A stretch of DNA of 14,838 bases from JABMQB01 sp964408795. GTDB taxonomy: Bacteria > Bacteroidota > Bacteroidia > Bacteroidales > Prolixibacteraceae. The stretch's first letter is position 1. The number at the start of each line of letters is the position of its first letter. The translations under genes were made by a program, and so were the position numbers. Location of the stretch: contig CAYPAW010000055.1 of assembly GCA_964408795.1 (NCBI GenBank), positions 1-14,838 of the forward strand, read 5' to 3'. Shown piece by piece: positions 5,442 to 14,800 of this stretch. Below the pieces are notes generated by a model. It was not told the origin of the DNA. It worked only from the letters and a program-made list of their open reading frames with translations, and ran no database searches.

Positions 5442-7190
5442 TTATAATTCAACAGACGCTTTCAGGTTTGTAGCTTTGATCGATTTGTACTCCAGCTCCA
5501 TGGTTCCTTTTCCTTCCACCAAAAACTGATAATCTATTTTTCCATAGGAAGGAACGGTCAGATACTGAATTTCAGGCTGGTGTTCTTTGTAGTTCGCTTT
5601 GTCCATGTAGAGATCGGTGAGTTCTCCTCCAGCCACCACGTTCACTCCGGTAACTTTCAGTATATCCTGTGGATGCAATTTGTTTGTTGCAGCCTCGTAG
5701 GTCATGGAAGGCAATGCTTTATCGTTGGACAAACGTATTCTTACCCGGAACAGGTTTTTGCCGATTTCCTGAATATCGAGGGTTTCCATTTTTACTTCCG
5801 GTGTATTTTCAGCTGCAAACAGTACGGCAGCGGCATTTCGGTGGACCAGTTCCGTAAGCATGAAAGGATGAGGCAGCCGGGAGCTCATTTTTACCCAGCC
5901 CCCGATTTCAATATCCCCATATAAGGGGTGTTCATAGGATTCCCAATCTTTATAGAGTTCCCCGAGAGCCACATGATCATTAAAATCAAGTTGTTCGCGG
6001 TTTCGTTCGGGTGATCCGCCCCGTCTGAAAGCATCACCTTCGTTTCCCTGCTGAAGGGTGGGAGTGGGTTTTTTAATATCCTTACGGTAGGTTTCATGGT
6101 CGCGGATGAACAGTTCTCCTGTGAAAGCATAGGCTCCGATGAGATTATACAGGTAGGAGTCGAAATCCCCGTAGGTCCCATAGAGATCGTAGGCCGGCTG
6201 ATATACATAGTCGGGGGTAATTTTTTCTGAGTTGATTCCTAAAACGTCATATACCTCCACATCCTTGCGGTTGATGTTAATATCGCTTCGCGACGGAGGA
6301 CGTAACCACATACCCCCGTTGTTATGAAAGGCATACGCCATGATGATGTTGGGCCGTGCTTCGATAAACTGTGCTACGGCTTTTAACCCGATTCCTGACA
6401 GTGGGAATAAGCCTGCTCCGCTCTGTACATAGGAAGGCATCCAGTCGTATCCCCAGTTCCGGTTTGGATCGAGATATCCTTCAGGGTCTTCATTGATTCT
6501 TCCGTCGCCGTCGTTATCGATCCCTTCTTCTCCCAAAACGGTCCATTCGCCTTGTTCTCCCTCTTCCACAGGGATCATCAGCCGGTCATCTTCAGGATCA
6601 GTTTTGTACCTTCCAAAAGGATCGCGGATACGCATCTGGCAAATGTTGCCATCTTCATCCAGGTCGTCATAGCCGTCTTCATTTACCAGCCCATCGTTAT
6701 CGTCATCATGGGGAACCCGAATGGTGCGGTTTGTGCTGGGTGTATTGGCATCTTCAAAGAAATGGTACCTTCCATCCACATTCACTACCGGAATTATGTA
6801 ATGGGCATTTTTATCCACCACATGGGTTATTTTTTCGTTCACCCCGTATTTTGTGAGCAGCATATTGGCATAATACAGACAAACCTCACCAGCCTGGATT
6901 TCATTCCCATGGATATTCCCATCCACATAAACTCCGGGTTTCTCCAGATGGTTGCCTGTTTGTGGATTATTGATCGTTAGAGCCCGGATATCTCTTCCTT
7001 CCTCGCTCTGTCCTACCGTTTCCAGGGTTGTTAAAGCCGGAAAAGCCTCGTGTAGTGCTTCCAGAGCCTCATTAACCTCTTCATACGAATAGTAGCGGTC
7101 AAATCGCAGGGGTACTTCTATTTTCCCTTTATCGGATGCGGATGCCAGGGTAAATGAAAAAAGTAGTGTTACGAGTATATAGCGTTTCAT
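5442..7190 (-). CDS. Secreted M14 zinc carboxypeptidase, active site complete
   Basis: The 582-residue protein begins with a signal peptide (about 1-18, cleaved near ASAS). It shows the full M14 set: zinc ligands H94 and E97 in GNIHGNEIQ, H289 in YAFHNNGG, substrate-binding N243/R244 in DPNRNW and general base E359 in TGELF. It should remove C-terminal residues from peptides, in the periplasm or outside the cell. Two Asp-rich DxDxDG inserts (about 162-182 and 223-234) look like calcium-binding loops and sit inside the catalytic domain. The C-terminal third is likely a beta-sandwich and is shared with the upstream protein. Its ATG overlaps the upstream stop in an ATGA (7187-7190), and an AGGAGG lies 8 nt before the ATG, which is unusual in Bacteroidota and fits coupled translation. 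Substrate specificity cannot be read. Confidence 0.9.
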   Translation of the reverse strand: MKRYILVTLLFSFTLASASDKGKIEVPLRFDRYYSYEEVNEALEALHEAFPALTTLETVGQSEEGRDIRALTINNPQTGNHLEKPGVYVDGNIHGNEIQAGEVCLYYANMLLTKYGVNEKITHVVDKNAHYIIPVVNVDGRYHFFEDANTPSTNRTIRVPHDDDNDGLVNEDGYDDLDEDGNICQMRIRDPFGRYKTDPEDDRLMIPVEEGEQGEWTVLGEEGIDNDGDGRINEDPEGYLDPNRNWGYDWMPSYVQSGAGLFPLSGIGLKAVAQFIEARPNIIMAYAFHNNGGMWLRPPSRSDININRKDVEVYDVLGINSEKITPDYVYQPAYDLYGTYGDFDSYLYNLIGAYAFTGELFIRDHETYRKDIKKPTPTLQQGNEGDAFRRGGSPERNREQLDFNDHVALGELYKDWESYEHPLYGDIEIGGWVKMSSRLPHPFMLTELVHRNAAAVLFAAENTPEVKMETLDIQEIGKNLFRVRIRLSNDKALPSMTYEAATNKLHPQDILKVTGVNVVAGGELTDLYMDKANYKEHQPEIQYLTVPSYGKIDYQFLVEGKGTMELEYKSIKATNLKASVEL

Positions 7191-9226
7191 AATGAACCTC
7201 CTATTCTGATTTGTTGGCTATCGGAGCCGGCATTTTTGGATTCTATTCTGGCCGTGATGGTCTGTGGTTTTTCCGTTTTTACAATCCAGGTCAATTTTTT
7301 CACCTGGTTTCCGCCGATGTTTCCCAACGGAGTGCGTTTGAGGCCATCCAGGAAATCCAGATCGTTCTCTTCGAGGCTGATGATCACGGGTGCCGGCTGG
7401 CTGTTTCGCTGGCCCATGCTGATCGGGTAGGGGAAGTATCCTCTGTTTTCTACGTAGATCTCAAGTTTGTAGATTCCCCCTCCCAGGGGAGTGACTTTTT
7501 CTTCGAGGAAATGAAGATCCGGAAGTTTTTCGGTTAATTTCAGCAGCCAGGGCAATTGAACCGAGCACAGGGTATCCATTCTTTCTGCCGGAGGGGTATT
7601 ATCCACATAGGGAAGGTATCCGCCAATTTCCACTTCTCCCAGGGTTGGGTGATCGTAGGATTCCCAACTGGCAAAACCTTTGCCATCCAGGTCTTTATCG
7701 ATATAGGCAAGCAATGATTTATCCTTTGTGCTGAGTTTTCCCTCTTCCGTTGGAGCAGGCATGTTTTTCATCATTCCGGCCATTTGTTTGGGGGTGACTC
7801 TGCCGGAGTTCATCATTTCTATAATCCCTTTGGCTGAAAAACGATCCGGGGCATGATGAGCTTTCAGAAAGGCATCGATTTTTTCTTCTCCCAAAGCCAC
7901 AAAATCTTCAGCTTCCATTTTTTCAACTTCCTCCAGGGAAAGGGCTTTGTCGTCTGTTTTTTCCTCTTTGGCTTCAGGAACCGTGAAAAGATTCATGCTG
8001 AACGAAGGCAATCCCAAATGGTAATAAGCCCAGAGTTCAAAGGATCCGTTCTTATCTTTTTCAGGTTCCAGTTTTTCGGTGTTAAAATTTTTCTCTTTCA
8101 AATAGGCTTTGTAATCTTCCGAGAGTTTTGTGTAGAATTTCAGGTCGTCTTCCTGGGGATTCACAGCGGCTCCCAGTCCCATGAAACTGGCAATCATGGA
8201 AGGGGTTACCTCTACTCCTTCCGGCACCATCGGTTTTACGAGTTCGATGACCTCTTCCATGGAATAGGTTTTATCGGGATCGGCTCCCAGCATAGTGGCA
8301 TATCTGCGTGGTATTTTGAGGCTTTTCATGTTGGCCCCTCCTTCCCGTCCTCCCTGTGGGGGAGCAATACAGAAATCGGATGTACCCAGGGTAAATACCA
8401 TCGCTATTTCCGGATGTTCGTAAATAAATTTCATGACCGCATAGGTTTCGGGGGTATATCCCGCATAGAGTCCTGCATCTTTGTTTTTATGGTCAAACAG
8501 GTGGGGGAAATTGATCCCGGGATTCACGCCTCCGGGGCCATCTTCGTTGTAAGAGCCATCCCCATCGTTATCTATTCCTTCGGGGTATACTTTGTATTCC
8601 CCCCGTTCTCCTTTTTTTGTGTCGGCCCGAACCATAATGCGCGAATCTTCAGGGGATATTTTAAAAGCGCCTTCCGGATCTTTTACCCGCATTTGGGTGA
8701 TATACCCATCCCCGTTCAGGTCTTCAGGACCATCTTCATCCACTAGGCCGTCAACATCCTTATCATTCTTCCTGTCGTTGGTTGCTTTTTGATACACCAT
8801 GGATGAAAAAAAGACTTCCGAGGCATCCGGATTCGGAACCGGAAGAATATACCATTTGATGGAAGCGTCATTTTCCAGATTGAGAAGCATTTGTGCTAAA
8901 TAAAGAGCCCCTTCTGTGGAAAGGGGAGTGATCCCTTCCCAATTGGCGGCTACAAAAACAGCCGGTCTCTCTTTCCGGTTTTTTCCAATTTCCAGGATAA
9001 CCACATCTTGTCCTCCCGGACTAGTTGCAAGGTCATGAAGCGCTGTGTTTTCAGGATGAAGCCTGTTAAGGGATTCCAAAGCCTCCTGAACTTCCGCATA
9101 CGTATGATACCTGCTAAAATCGATCTCTTCTTGTCCATTGCTCCGGTAACCCAAAAGAAAAAATACTCCGGCCAACACTACAAAACGAAAAGGTAGTTTT
9201 TTATACATAACATATTTTTTTTGCAT
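7187..9226 (-). CDS. M14 carboxypeptidase homologue with all catalytic residues replaced (pseudoenzyme)
   Basis: The 679-residue exported protein is clearly related to the next gene. Shared features are the FSRYHTYAEVQEALESL start, two DxDxDG inserts (about 155-174 and 217-229), the block ASWESYDHPTLGEVEIGGY and the C-terminal sandwich. My alignment shows every active-site position changed: zinc ligands to E97 and T100 in NWEGIT, the third ligand to G281, Asn-Arg to G237/I238 and general base to N412 in FSMNLF. It also carries an extra Lys/Glu- and Met-rich segment (about 415-515). Reading is uninterrupted and the operon arrangement is intact, so it is maintained as a protein, not decaying. 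It may bind substrate, help folding of, or regulate its active partner; that is inference. The signal peptide is cleaved near SNGQ; an alternative ATG at 9208, seven codons in, gives a tidier one. Confidence 0.85.
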   Translation of the reverse strand: MQKKYVMYKKLPFRFVVLAGVFFLLGYRSNGQEEIDFSRYHTYAEVQEALESLNRLHPENTALHDLATSPGGQDVVILEIGKNRKERPAVFVAANWEGITPLSTEGALYLAQMLLNLENDASIKWYILPVPNPDASEVFFSSMVYQKATNDRKNDKDVDGLVDEDGPEDLNGDGYITQMRVKDPEGAFKISPEDSRIMVRADTKKGERGEYKVYPEGIDNDGDGSYNEDGPGGVNPGINFPHLFDHKNKDAGLYAGYTPETYAVMKFIYEHPEIAMVFTLGTSDFCIAPPQGGREGGANMKSLKIPRRYATMLGADPDKTYSMEEVIELVKPMVPEGVEVTPSMIASFMGLGAAVNPQEDDLKFYTKLSEDYKAYLKEKNFNTEKLEPEKDKNGSFELWAYYHLGLPSFSMNLFTVPEAKEEKTDDKALSLEEVEKMEAEDFVALGEEKIDAFLKAHHAPDRFSAKGIIEMMNSGRVTPKQMAGMMKNMPAPTEEGKLSTKDKSLLAYIDKDLDGKGFASWESYDHPTLGEVEIGGYLPYVDNTPPAERMDTLCSVQLPWLLKLTEKLPDLHFLEEKVTPLGGGIYKLEIYVENRGYFPYPISMGQRNSQPAPVIISLEENDLDFLDGLKRTPLGNIGGNQVKKLTWIVKTEKPQTITARIESKNAGSDSQQIRIGGSL

Positions 9227-9628
9227 GGATTAAAAATAACTATTTTATTTATTGATGAATGCATTTGATCCAATTTATTTGAATTCCCCCCTGCATTCTT
9301 ATAGTTTAAAATATTTTGGGGTTTCATCCATTTCAGAAAAGGGATAAGATAAACTATCCCGGGGTAGTGTCACAGGGGTATTTGGTTGAGTTTGGGTTGA
9401 CTTCTGTTTTTCCCAATTCAGCTTAACCGAGAAAGAAAACCTTTCTTCCCATCCACGAAGGTATTCCAGGGGGAAAGTAAAAAAAAGGATTCAGGAAGGA
9501 GATAATTACCAGATTGTGTATCTTTATACATGGTTAAAGGGTATATGGTAATCGTTCATTGGGTAGAGGGATCATACTACCCTTTTGATCAAAGGTTCTT
9601 ATCATTCATCTTTTAAATCAACCATGCC
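9227..9628. other. Divergent intergenic region between the M14 operon and the sulfatase gene
   Basis: This 402-bp spacer must hold both promoters, but neither has an exact TAnnTTTG element that I can find. A 14-bp near-palindrome CTATCCCGGGGTAG lies at 9354-9367, with GGGATA/TATCCC (9341-9346 with 9355-9360) overlapping it. Nearer the sulfatase, AAAGGGTA (9536-9543) can pair with TACCCTTT (9578-9585), competing with GGGTAG/CTACCC (9561-9566 with 9577-9582). These are candidate operators or leader structures only. No gene is seen. Confidence 0.4.
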
Positions 9629-11182
9629 ATGCGAATTTTTCGAACTGTAACTGCGCTATTTTTTATCGGTGTTTTGTTTTCCTGTCATCCTCAGGATCAG
9701 AAGCCCAACATCCTCTTTATTATGAGTGACGATCATGCATTTCAGGCAGTTAGTGCCTATGAAGACCGGTTGGCTGAGGTTGCGCCTACTCCCAACATTG
9801 ATCGTATTTTTGAAAATGGGATGCGTTTTGACCGGTGTTTTGTTACCAACTCCATCTGCGGACCTTCCAGGGCTACCATATTAACCGGTAAGTACAGTCA
9901 TCTGAATGGGTTTACCGAGAATGAAAAAACAAAATTTGACGGAAGTCAGATGACCTTCCCAAAGCTTCTGCAATCTGCCGGGTATCAAACGGCAATGATT
10001 GGCAAGTGGCACCTTGATTCAGAGCCTACGGGTTTTGATTTCTGGGATATATTGCCCGGTCAGGGAAATTATTACAATCCCGATTTTATTAATCCAGAGG
10101 GACAATACCGGGTGGAAGGGTATGTTACCGATATTATTACACAGAAAACACTGGCCTGGCTGGCAGAAGCACAGCAAAACGATCAGCCCTTTATGCTGAT
10201 GATGCACCATAAGGCTCCTCACAGGGCCTGGGAACCAGAACCGGAATTTTTTGACCGTTTTAAAGACGTGGTTTTTCCTGAACCGGAGACCTTGTTTGAT
10301 GATTACAGCAACCGGGGAAGAGCTGAAAAAGAACAGGCGATGATGATCCAAAAGGATATGCAGATTGAAACAGACCTGAAAATGTGGACCGATACCACGG
10401 TCTCCCGGTTCCAATGGTTTGCCAACCGGCTAAACGATGAGCAGTTGAAACAATGGAATGCTCATTATCTGCCTATGATTGAATCTTTCAGGGAAGATAA
10501 CCCGCAAGGGGATGATTTGGTGCGGTTTAAATACCAACGCTACATGAACGATTATCTGGCTTGTATCCAGTCGGTCGACGCAAGTGTTGGGGCTGTTCTG
10601 GATTACCTGAAAGCATCGGGTCTGGATGAAAATACGATCGTTGTTTATACCTCCGATCAGGGATTCTACCTGGGAGAACATGGTTGGTTCGACAAACGGT
10701 TTATGTTTGAGGAATCGTTGCGTACACCGCTGGTGGTTTCATGGCCGGGAAAAATCAGACCGGGAACGGTGAACAACAACATGGTCTCAAACCTGGATTT
10801 TGCCGAAACATTCCTGGATGCAGCCGGTGTGAAGATCCCGGAAGAGATGCAGGGAAGAAGCCTCGTGCCGGTGCTTAAAGGGAAAACACCCAATGACTGG
10901 CGAAAAGCCCATTATTACCATTACTATGAATACCCCGGATGGCACTCCGTTAAACGACACTATGGCATCACAACCGACCGGTATAAACTGATCCATTTCT
11001 ATTACGATATCGATGAGTGGGAACTCTTTGACCTGGAAAAAGATCCGAATGAAATGAGAAATGTATACCATGATCCGGCCTATGCTGAAATCCGGAAAGA
11101 TCTGCATGAACAGCTAGACAGGCTGATGGAACAGTATGGTGATAGCGATGAACTGGCCCGGTCTATGATTTCTGAAGAATAG
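9629..11182 (+). CDS. S1-family sulfatase, putative lipoprotein, Cys-type formylglycine site
   Basis: The 517-residue protein begins with a short hydrophobic leader and a loose lipobox LFSC (Cys19), so it is probably a lipid-anchored exported enzyme. The sulfatase signature CGPSRATILTG (77-87) supplies the Cys that a maturase converts to formylglycine. Calcium ligands are D34/D35 in MSDDH and D343/Q344 in TSDQG; supporting residues are KWH (126-128), HHK (193-195) and K356. The overall sequence recalls N-acetylglucosamine-6-O-sulfatase and mucin-desulfating types, but the sulfate position and sugar are not provable from sequence. An ATG at 9624 gives only an eight-codon frame, so 9629 is the start. 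No SusC/SusD, glycosidase or sulfatase maturase is in view, so maturation depends on genes elsewhere. The gene ends at a strong shared terminator. Confidence 0.88.
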   Translation: MRIFRTVTALFFIGVLFSCHPQDQKPNILFIMSDDHAFQAVSAYEDRLAEVAPTPNIDRIFENGMRFDRCFVTNSICGPSRATILTGKYSHLNGFTENEKTKFDGSQMTFPKLLQSAGYQTAMIGKWHLDSEPTGFDFWDILPGQGNYYNPDFINPEGQYRVEGYVTDIITQKTLAWLAEAQQNDQPFMLMMHHKAPHRAWEPEPEFFDRFKDVVFPEPETLFDDYSNRGRAEKEQAMMIQKDMQIETDLKMWTDTTVSRFQWFANRLNDEQLKQWNAHYLPMIESFREDNPQGDDLVRFKYQRYMNDYLACIQSVDASVGAVLDYLKASGLDENTIVVYTSDQGFYLGEHGWFDKRFMFEESLRTPLVVSWPGKIRPGTVNNNMVSNLDFAETFLDAAGVKIPEEMQGRSLVPVLKGKTPNDWRKAHYYHYYEYPGWHSVKRHYGITTDRYKLIHFYYDIDEWELFDLEKDPNEMRNVYHDPAYAEIRKDLHEQLDRLMEQYGDSDELARSMISEE

Positions 11183-11185
11183 ACA

Positions 11186-11225
11186 AATAAAAAGGCCGCA
11201 CCTTAAAAGATGCGGCCTTTTTATT
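11186..11225. terminator. Bidirectional intrinsic terminator between convergent genes
   Basis: A perfect 15-bp stem (11186-11200 with 11211-11225) with the core GGCCGCA/TGCGGCC is flanked by A- and T-runs on both sides, around a 10-nt loop. It serves the sulfatase on the plus strand and PFOR on the minus strand, whose stops lie 3 and 17 bp away. Confidence 0.92.
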
Positions 11226-11242
11226 GTAATAACAGATCTTTA

Positions 11243-14200
11243 TTATTCGTCTGATTTATCCTTAGAATAATCCATAGCCGCCAGCCGTTTGTAGGAGTTA
11301 AATCTCCATTTGGCATTTTCTTCCGCTGCTTTGAACAGATCATCTGCTGTTTCGGGGAATGATTTCTTCAAAGATGTATAGCGTACTTCCCCGTTGAGGA
11401 ATTCGCTGAATTTGCTCCAGTCGGGATCTTTGGAGTCGAGCTGGAATGGATTCTTTCCTTCTTTCTCCAGCAGGGGATTGAAACGGTAAAGATGCCAGTA
11501 TCCGGCTTCCACGGCTCGTTTTTCTTCCTCCTGGGTTTTTTCCATACTGGCTCTCAGACCATGGTTGATACAGGGTGAGTAAGCAATAATGATGGAGGGT
11601 CCCGGATAAGCTTCCGCTTCTTTCACTGCTTTGAAGAACTGATTCTGGCTTGCGCCCATAGCCACCTGGGCTACATACACATACCCGTAAGTCATCAGCA
11701 TCGCACCCATGTCTTTTTTCCGGATCTTTTTCCCTGAAGCGGCAAATTTGGCTACTGCCCCTGTTGGTGTGGATTTGGAAGACTGTCCCCCGGTATTTGA
11801 ATAGACTTCGGTATCCAACACCAGGAGGTTAATGTCCTGCCCTGAAGCCATCACATGGTCCAATCCTCCGAAATCGATGTCGTAAGCCCATCCGTCGCCA
11901 CCAAATGCCCAGATGGATTTCTTAACCAGGTATTGTTGCAGGGCTGCAATCTCTTTGGCATAAGAACCTTTGCTTTCAGAAATAGCCTTTACCACTTTTT
12001 CGGACGCTTTCATGGATGCCTCGGCATGGTCTTTGTTCTCTATCCATTCGGTAAACGCTTCTTTTTCAGCATCGGAAGCACCATTGGTTATTGCTTCGTT
12101 CATGATCGCTGTTAGGCGGTCGCGTTGGGCATTGATGCCTTCCACAAATCCAAATCCATATTCGGCATTGTCTTCAAAAAGGGAATTGGCCCATGCGGGT
12201 CCGTGTCCGGAATCTTTGTGCGGACAATAAGGGGTGGCAGGAGCTGTACCTCCATAAATCGAGGAACAACCGGTTGCATTGGTGATGATCATTCGCTCAC
12301 CGAACAACTGGGTGATCAGTTTTATGTAGGGCGTTTCACCGCATCCGGCACAAGCTCCCGAAAATTCAAATAAAGGCTGGGCAAACTGTGAGTTTTTCAC
12401 CGATTTGGTTTTATCGATCCGGTTTTCTTTCAAGGAGACGTCATTCACCATGTATTCCCATCTGGGAATTTCCTCTTTTTGTGTCTCCAATGGTTTCATG
12501 ATCAGCGACTTATCTTTTGTGGGGCAGACATCCACGCAGTTGCCACAACCGGTACAATCCAGTGCACTTACCTGGATCCTGTAGTTTAATCCTTCAAACA
12601 ACTTGGTTGGAGTCGCTTGTAAAACCTCGGTTCCTTCCGGAGCCTTTTGAGTTTCTTCGTCGGTCAATAGAAATGGGCGTATCGCTGCATGAGGACATAC
12701 AAATGCACACAAGTTACACTGAATACAAGGTTCCGGTTGCCATTCAGGAACATTCACAGCAACGCCCCGTTTTTCATATTTTGTGGTACCGGGTAAAAAG
12801 GAACCATCTTCAGCTCCCAGGAAGGTAGATACCGGAAGACTATCTCCCCTCTGGGCATTGATCACATCCACCATTTGGGTGACGTAAGCCGGCCGGTCTT
12901 TGGACGGTTCGGCAGGTTGTACCTTAAGATTTTTCCAGGCTTCGGGGACCTTTACCTCTTTCACATATTTCCCGCCGGCATCCACTGCTGCATAATTCAT
13001 GTTTACGATTTTTTCTCCTTTGCGACCGTAACTCTTCACGATTGCTTTTTTCATTTCACCGACAGCCATTTCGTAAGGAATTACCTGGGTGATGTTGAAA
13101 AAGGCGGATTGCATAATGGTATTGGTTCGGGTTCCCAGTCCGATATCTTCCCCCAGCTTCGTGCCATTGATAATGTAAAACTTAATGTCATTCTCAGCCA
13201 TGTACTTCTTCATGGCGTCCGGAAGTTCCTCTTTGGTTCTTTCTTCATCCCAGATTGAATTCAGCAGGAAGGAGCCTCCTTTTTTCAATCCTTTAAGGAC
13301 GTCGTATTGGTGAATATACGCCGGAACATGGCATGCAACAAAATCGGGAGTATTGACAAAATAGGTTGAACGGATCGGCTGATCTCCAAAGCGAAGATGG
13401 GAACAGGTAAATCCTCCCGACTTCCTGGAGTCATACTGAAAGTATCCCTGGCAGTATTTATCGGTGGATTCGCCAATGATCTTTATGGAGTTTTTGTTCG
13501 CCCCCACGGTACCATCGGAACCCAATCCATAGAATTTTGCCTGATAGGTACCTTTCGGTGACATGTCAATTTCTTCTTTTACAGGAAGCGACTTAAAGGT
13601 TACATCATCCACGATTCCGATGGTAAAGTCGTTTTTGGGTTCAGCCATTTCAAGGTTTTCATACACCGAAAGGATTTGTGAGGGAGTGGTATCTTTCGAT
13701 CCCAGTCCGTAACGGCCGCCAACAATAATTGGGGCATTTTCTTTTCTGTAGAATGCCGATTTAAAATCGTGATACAAAGGTTCTCCGTCTGAACCAGGTT
13801 CCTTGGCACGGTCGAGAACAGCAATTCTCTTCACCGTGGCAGGCAATACCTTAAACAAGTATTTGGTTGAAAAAGGACGGAACAGGTGAACGGTTATTAA
13901 TCCTACTTTCTTGCCCTGAGCCGTTAGATAATCGATGGTTTCACGGATCGTGTCCGTGACAGATCCCATGGCAACCAGTATATTCTCTGCATCTTCAGAA
14001 CCGTAATAGGTAAACGGATGGTATTCCCTGCCTGTTATTTTTTTGATTTCCTGCATATACTCTTCCACGATATCCGGAACCGCATCATAGAATTTATTGG
14101 CTGATTCTTTTGCCTGGAAAAAAATATCCGGGTTCTGAGCGGTTCCCCGTGTCAGGGGATGTTCAGGATTCAGCGCCCGGTTGCGGAATTCCTGCAAAGC

Positions 14201-14800
14201 CTTTTTGTCAACCAAAGGCTTCACATCTTCCATGTCAATGGCTTCGATTTTTTGTATCTCATGGGAGGTACGGAAACCATCAAAGAAGGCCAGAAAAGGA
14301 ATCCTTGATTTTATGGTGGCCAGGTGGGCGATGCCTGCAATATCCATTTCTTCCTGAACCGACCCGGAAGCCAAGATGGCAAACCCGGTCTGGCGCGTTG
14401 CATAGATATCGCTGTGTTCTCCAAATATGGAAAGGGCATGGCCTGCCAAAGCACGGGCACTGACATGAAAAACCGTAGGAAGCAATTCTCCTACCATCTT
14501 ATACATCGTAGGGATCATAAGCAACAATCCCTGAGAAGCCGTGTAGGTTGTGGTTAATGCTCCTGACTGAGCTGCTCCGTGAACAGCTGCTGAAGCTCCT
14601 CCTTCACTCTGCATCTCTGCCAGACGTACCGGCCTTCCAAACATGTTCTTCTTCCCAAATGCTGCCCATTCATCTACATATTCCGCCATGGTCGAAGATG
14701 GCGTAATCGGATAGATACAGGCTACCTCACTAAACATGTAACTCATATACGACGCTGCATAGTTCCCGTCACATGTGATGAATTTTTTCTGTTTTGTCAT
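11243..14800 (-). CDS. nifJ: Pyruvate:ferredoxin (flavodoxin) oxidoreductase, single-chain
   Basis: PFOR converts pyruvate and CoA to acetyl-CoA and CO2 with electrons going to ferredoxin; it is a cytosolic, oxygen-sensitive homodimer. The 1185-residue chain (1176 in E. coli) has all expected parts. These are the pyrimidine-binding start with YPITPSS (30-36) and a Glu-rich TPP-activating segment (62-66), and the gamma-type domain with GLGSDGTVGANKN (425-437). Two ferredoxin clusters follow: C692, C695, C698, C702 and C749, C752, C755, C759. The proximal cluster ligands are C817, C820, C845 and C1077. The TPP-binding run goes from GDGWAYDI (968-975) to NTGGQ (1002-1006). The start is preceded by a very A-rich leader with no clear Shine-Dalgarno; the promoter probably lies at or beyond the window edge. 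The gene is intact and convergent to the sulfatase. It marks the host as using anaerobic-type pyruvate metabolism. Confidence 0.97.
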   Translation of the reverse strand: MTKQKKFITCDGNYAASYMSYMFSEVACIYPITPSSTMAEYVDEWAAFGKKNMFGRPVRLAEMQSEGGASAAVHGAAQSGALTTTYTASQGLLLMIPTMYKMVGELLPTVFHVSARALAGHALSIFGEHSDIYATRQTGFAILASGSVQEEMDIAGIAHLATIKSRIPFLAFFDGFRTSHEIQKIEAIDMEDVKPLVDKKALQEFRNRALNPEHPLTRGTAQNPDIFFQAKESANKFYDAVPDIVEEYMQEIKKITGREYHPFTYYGSEDAENILVAMGSVTDTIRETIDYLTAQGKKVGLITVHLFRPFSTKYLFKVLPATVKRIAVLDRAKEPGSDGEPLYHDFKSAFYRKENAPIIVGGRYGLGSKDTTPSQILSVYENLEMAEPKNDFTIGIVDDVTFKSLPVKEEIDMSPKGTYQAKFYGLGSDGTVGANKNSIKIIGESTDKYCQGYFQYDSRKSGGFTCSHLRFGDQPIRSTYFVNTPDFVACHVPAYIHQYDVLKGLKKGGSFLLNSIWDEERTKEELPDAMKKYMAENDIKFYIINGTKLGEDIGLGTRTNTIMQSAFFNITQVIPYEMAVGEMKKAIVKSYGRKGEKIVNMNYAAVDAGGKYVKEVKVPEAWKNLKVQPAEPSKDRPAYVTQMVDVINAQRGDSLPVSTFLGAEDGSFLPGTTKYEKRGVAVNVPEWQPEPCIQCNLCAFVCPHAAIRPFLLTDEETQKAPEGTEVLQATPTKLFEGLNYRIQVSALDCTGCGNCVDVCPTKDKSLIMKPLETQKEEIPRWEYMVNDVSLKENRIDKTKSVKNSQFAQPLFEFSGACAGCGETPYIKLITQLFGERMIITNATGCSSIYGGTAPATPYCPHKDSGHGPAWANSLFEDNAEYGFGFVEGINAQRDRLTAIMNEAITNGASDAEKEAFTEWIENKDHAEASMKASEKVVKAISESKGSYAKEIAALQQYLVKKSIWAFGGDGWAYDIDFGGLDHVMASGQDINLLVLDTEVYSNTGGQSSKSTPTGAVAKFAASGKKIRKKDMGAMLMTYGYVYVAQVAMGASQNQFFKAVKEAEAYPGPSIIIAYSPCINHGLRASMEKTQEEEKRAVEAGYWHLYRFNPLLEKEGKNPFQLDSKDPDWSKFSEFLNGEVRYTSLKKSFPETADDLFKAAEENAKWRFNSYKRLAAMDYSKDKSDE

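Noticed and set aside
7853..8746. 297-codon plus-strand frame inside the upstream M14 gene
   Set aside because: Antisense shadow of a clearly coding gene; Phe/His/Gly-rich composition typical of reverse-complement reading.
7187..9226. Upstream M14 homologue as a pseudogene
   Set aside because: The frame is uninterrupted, the signal peptide and operon overlap are kept, and only the catalytic positions are selectively changed, which fits a maintained pseudoenzyme.
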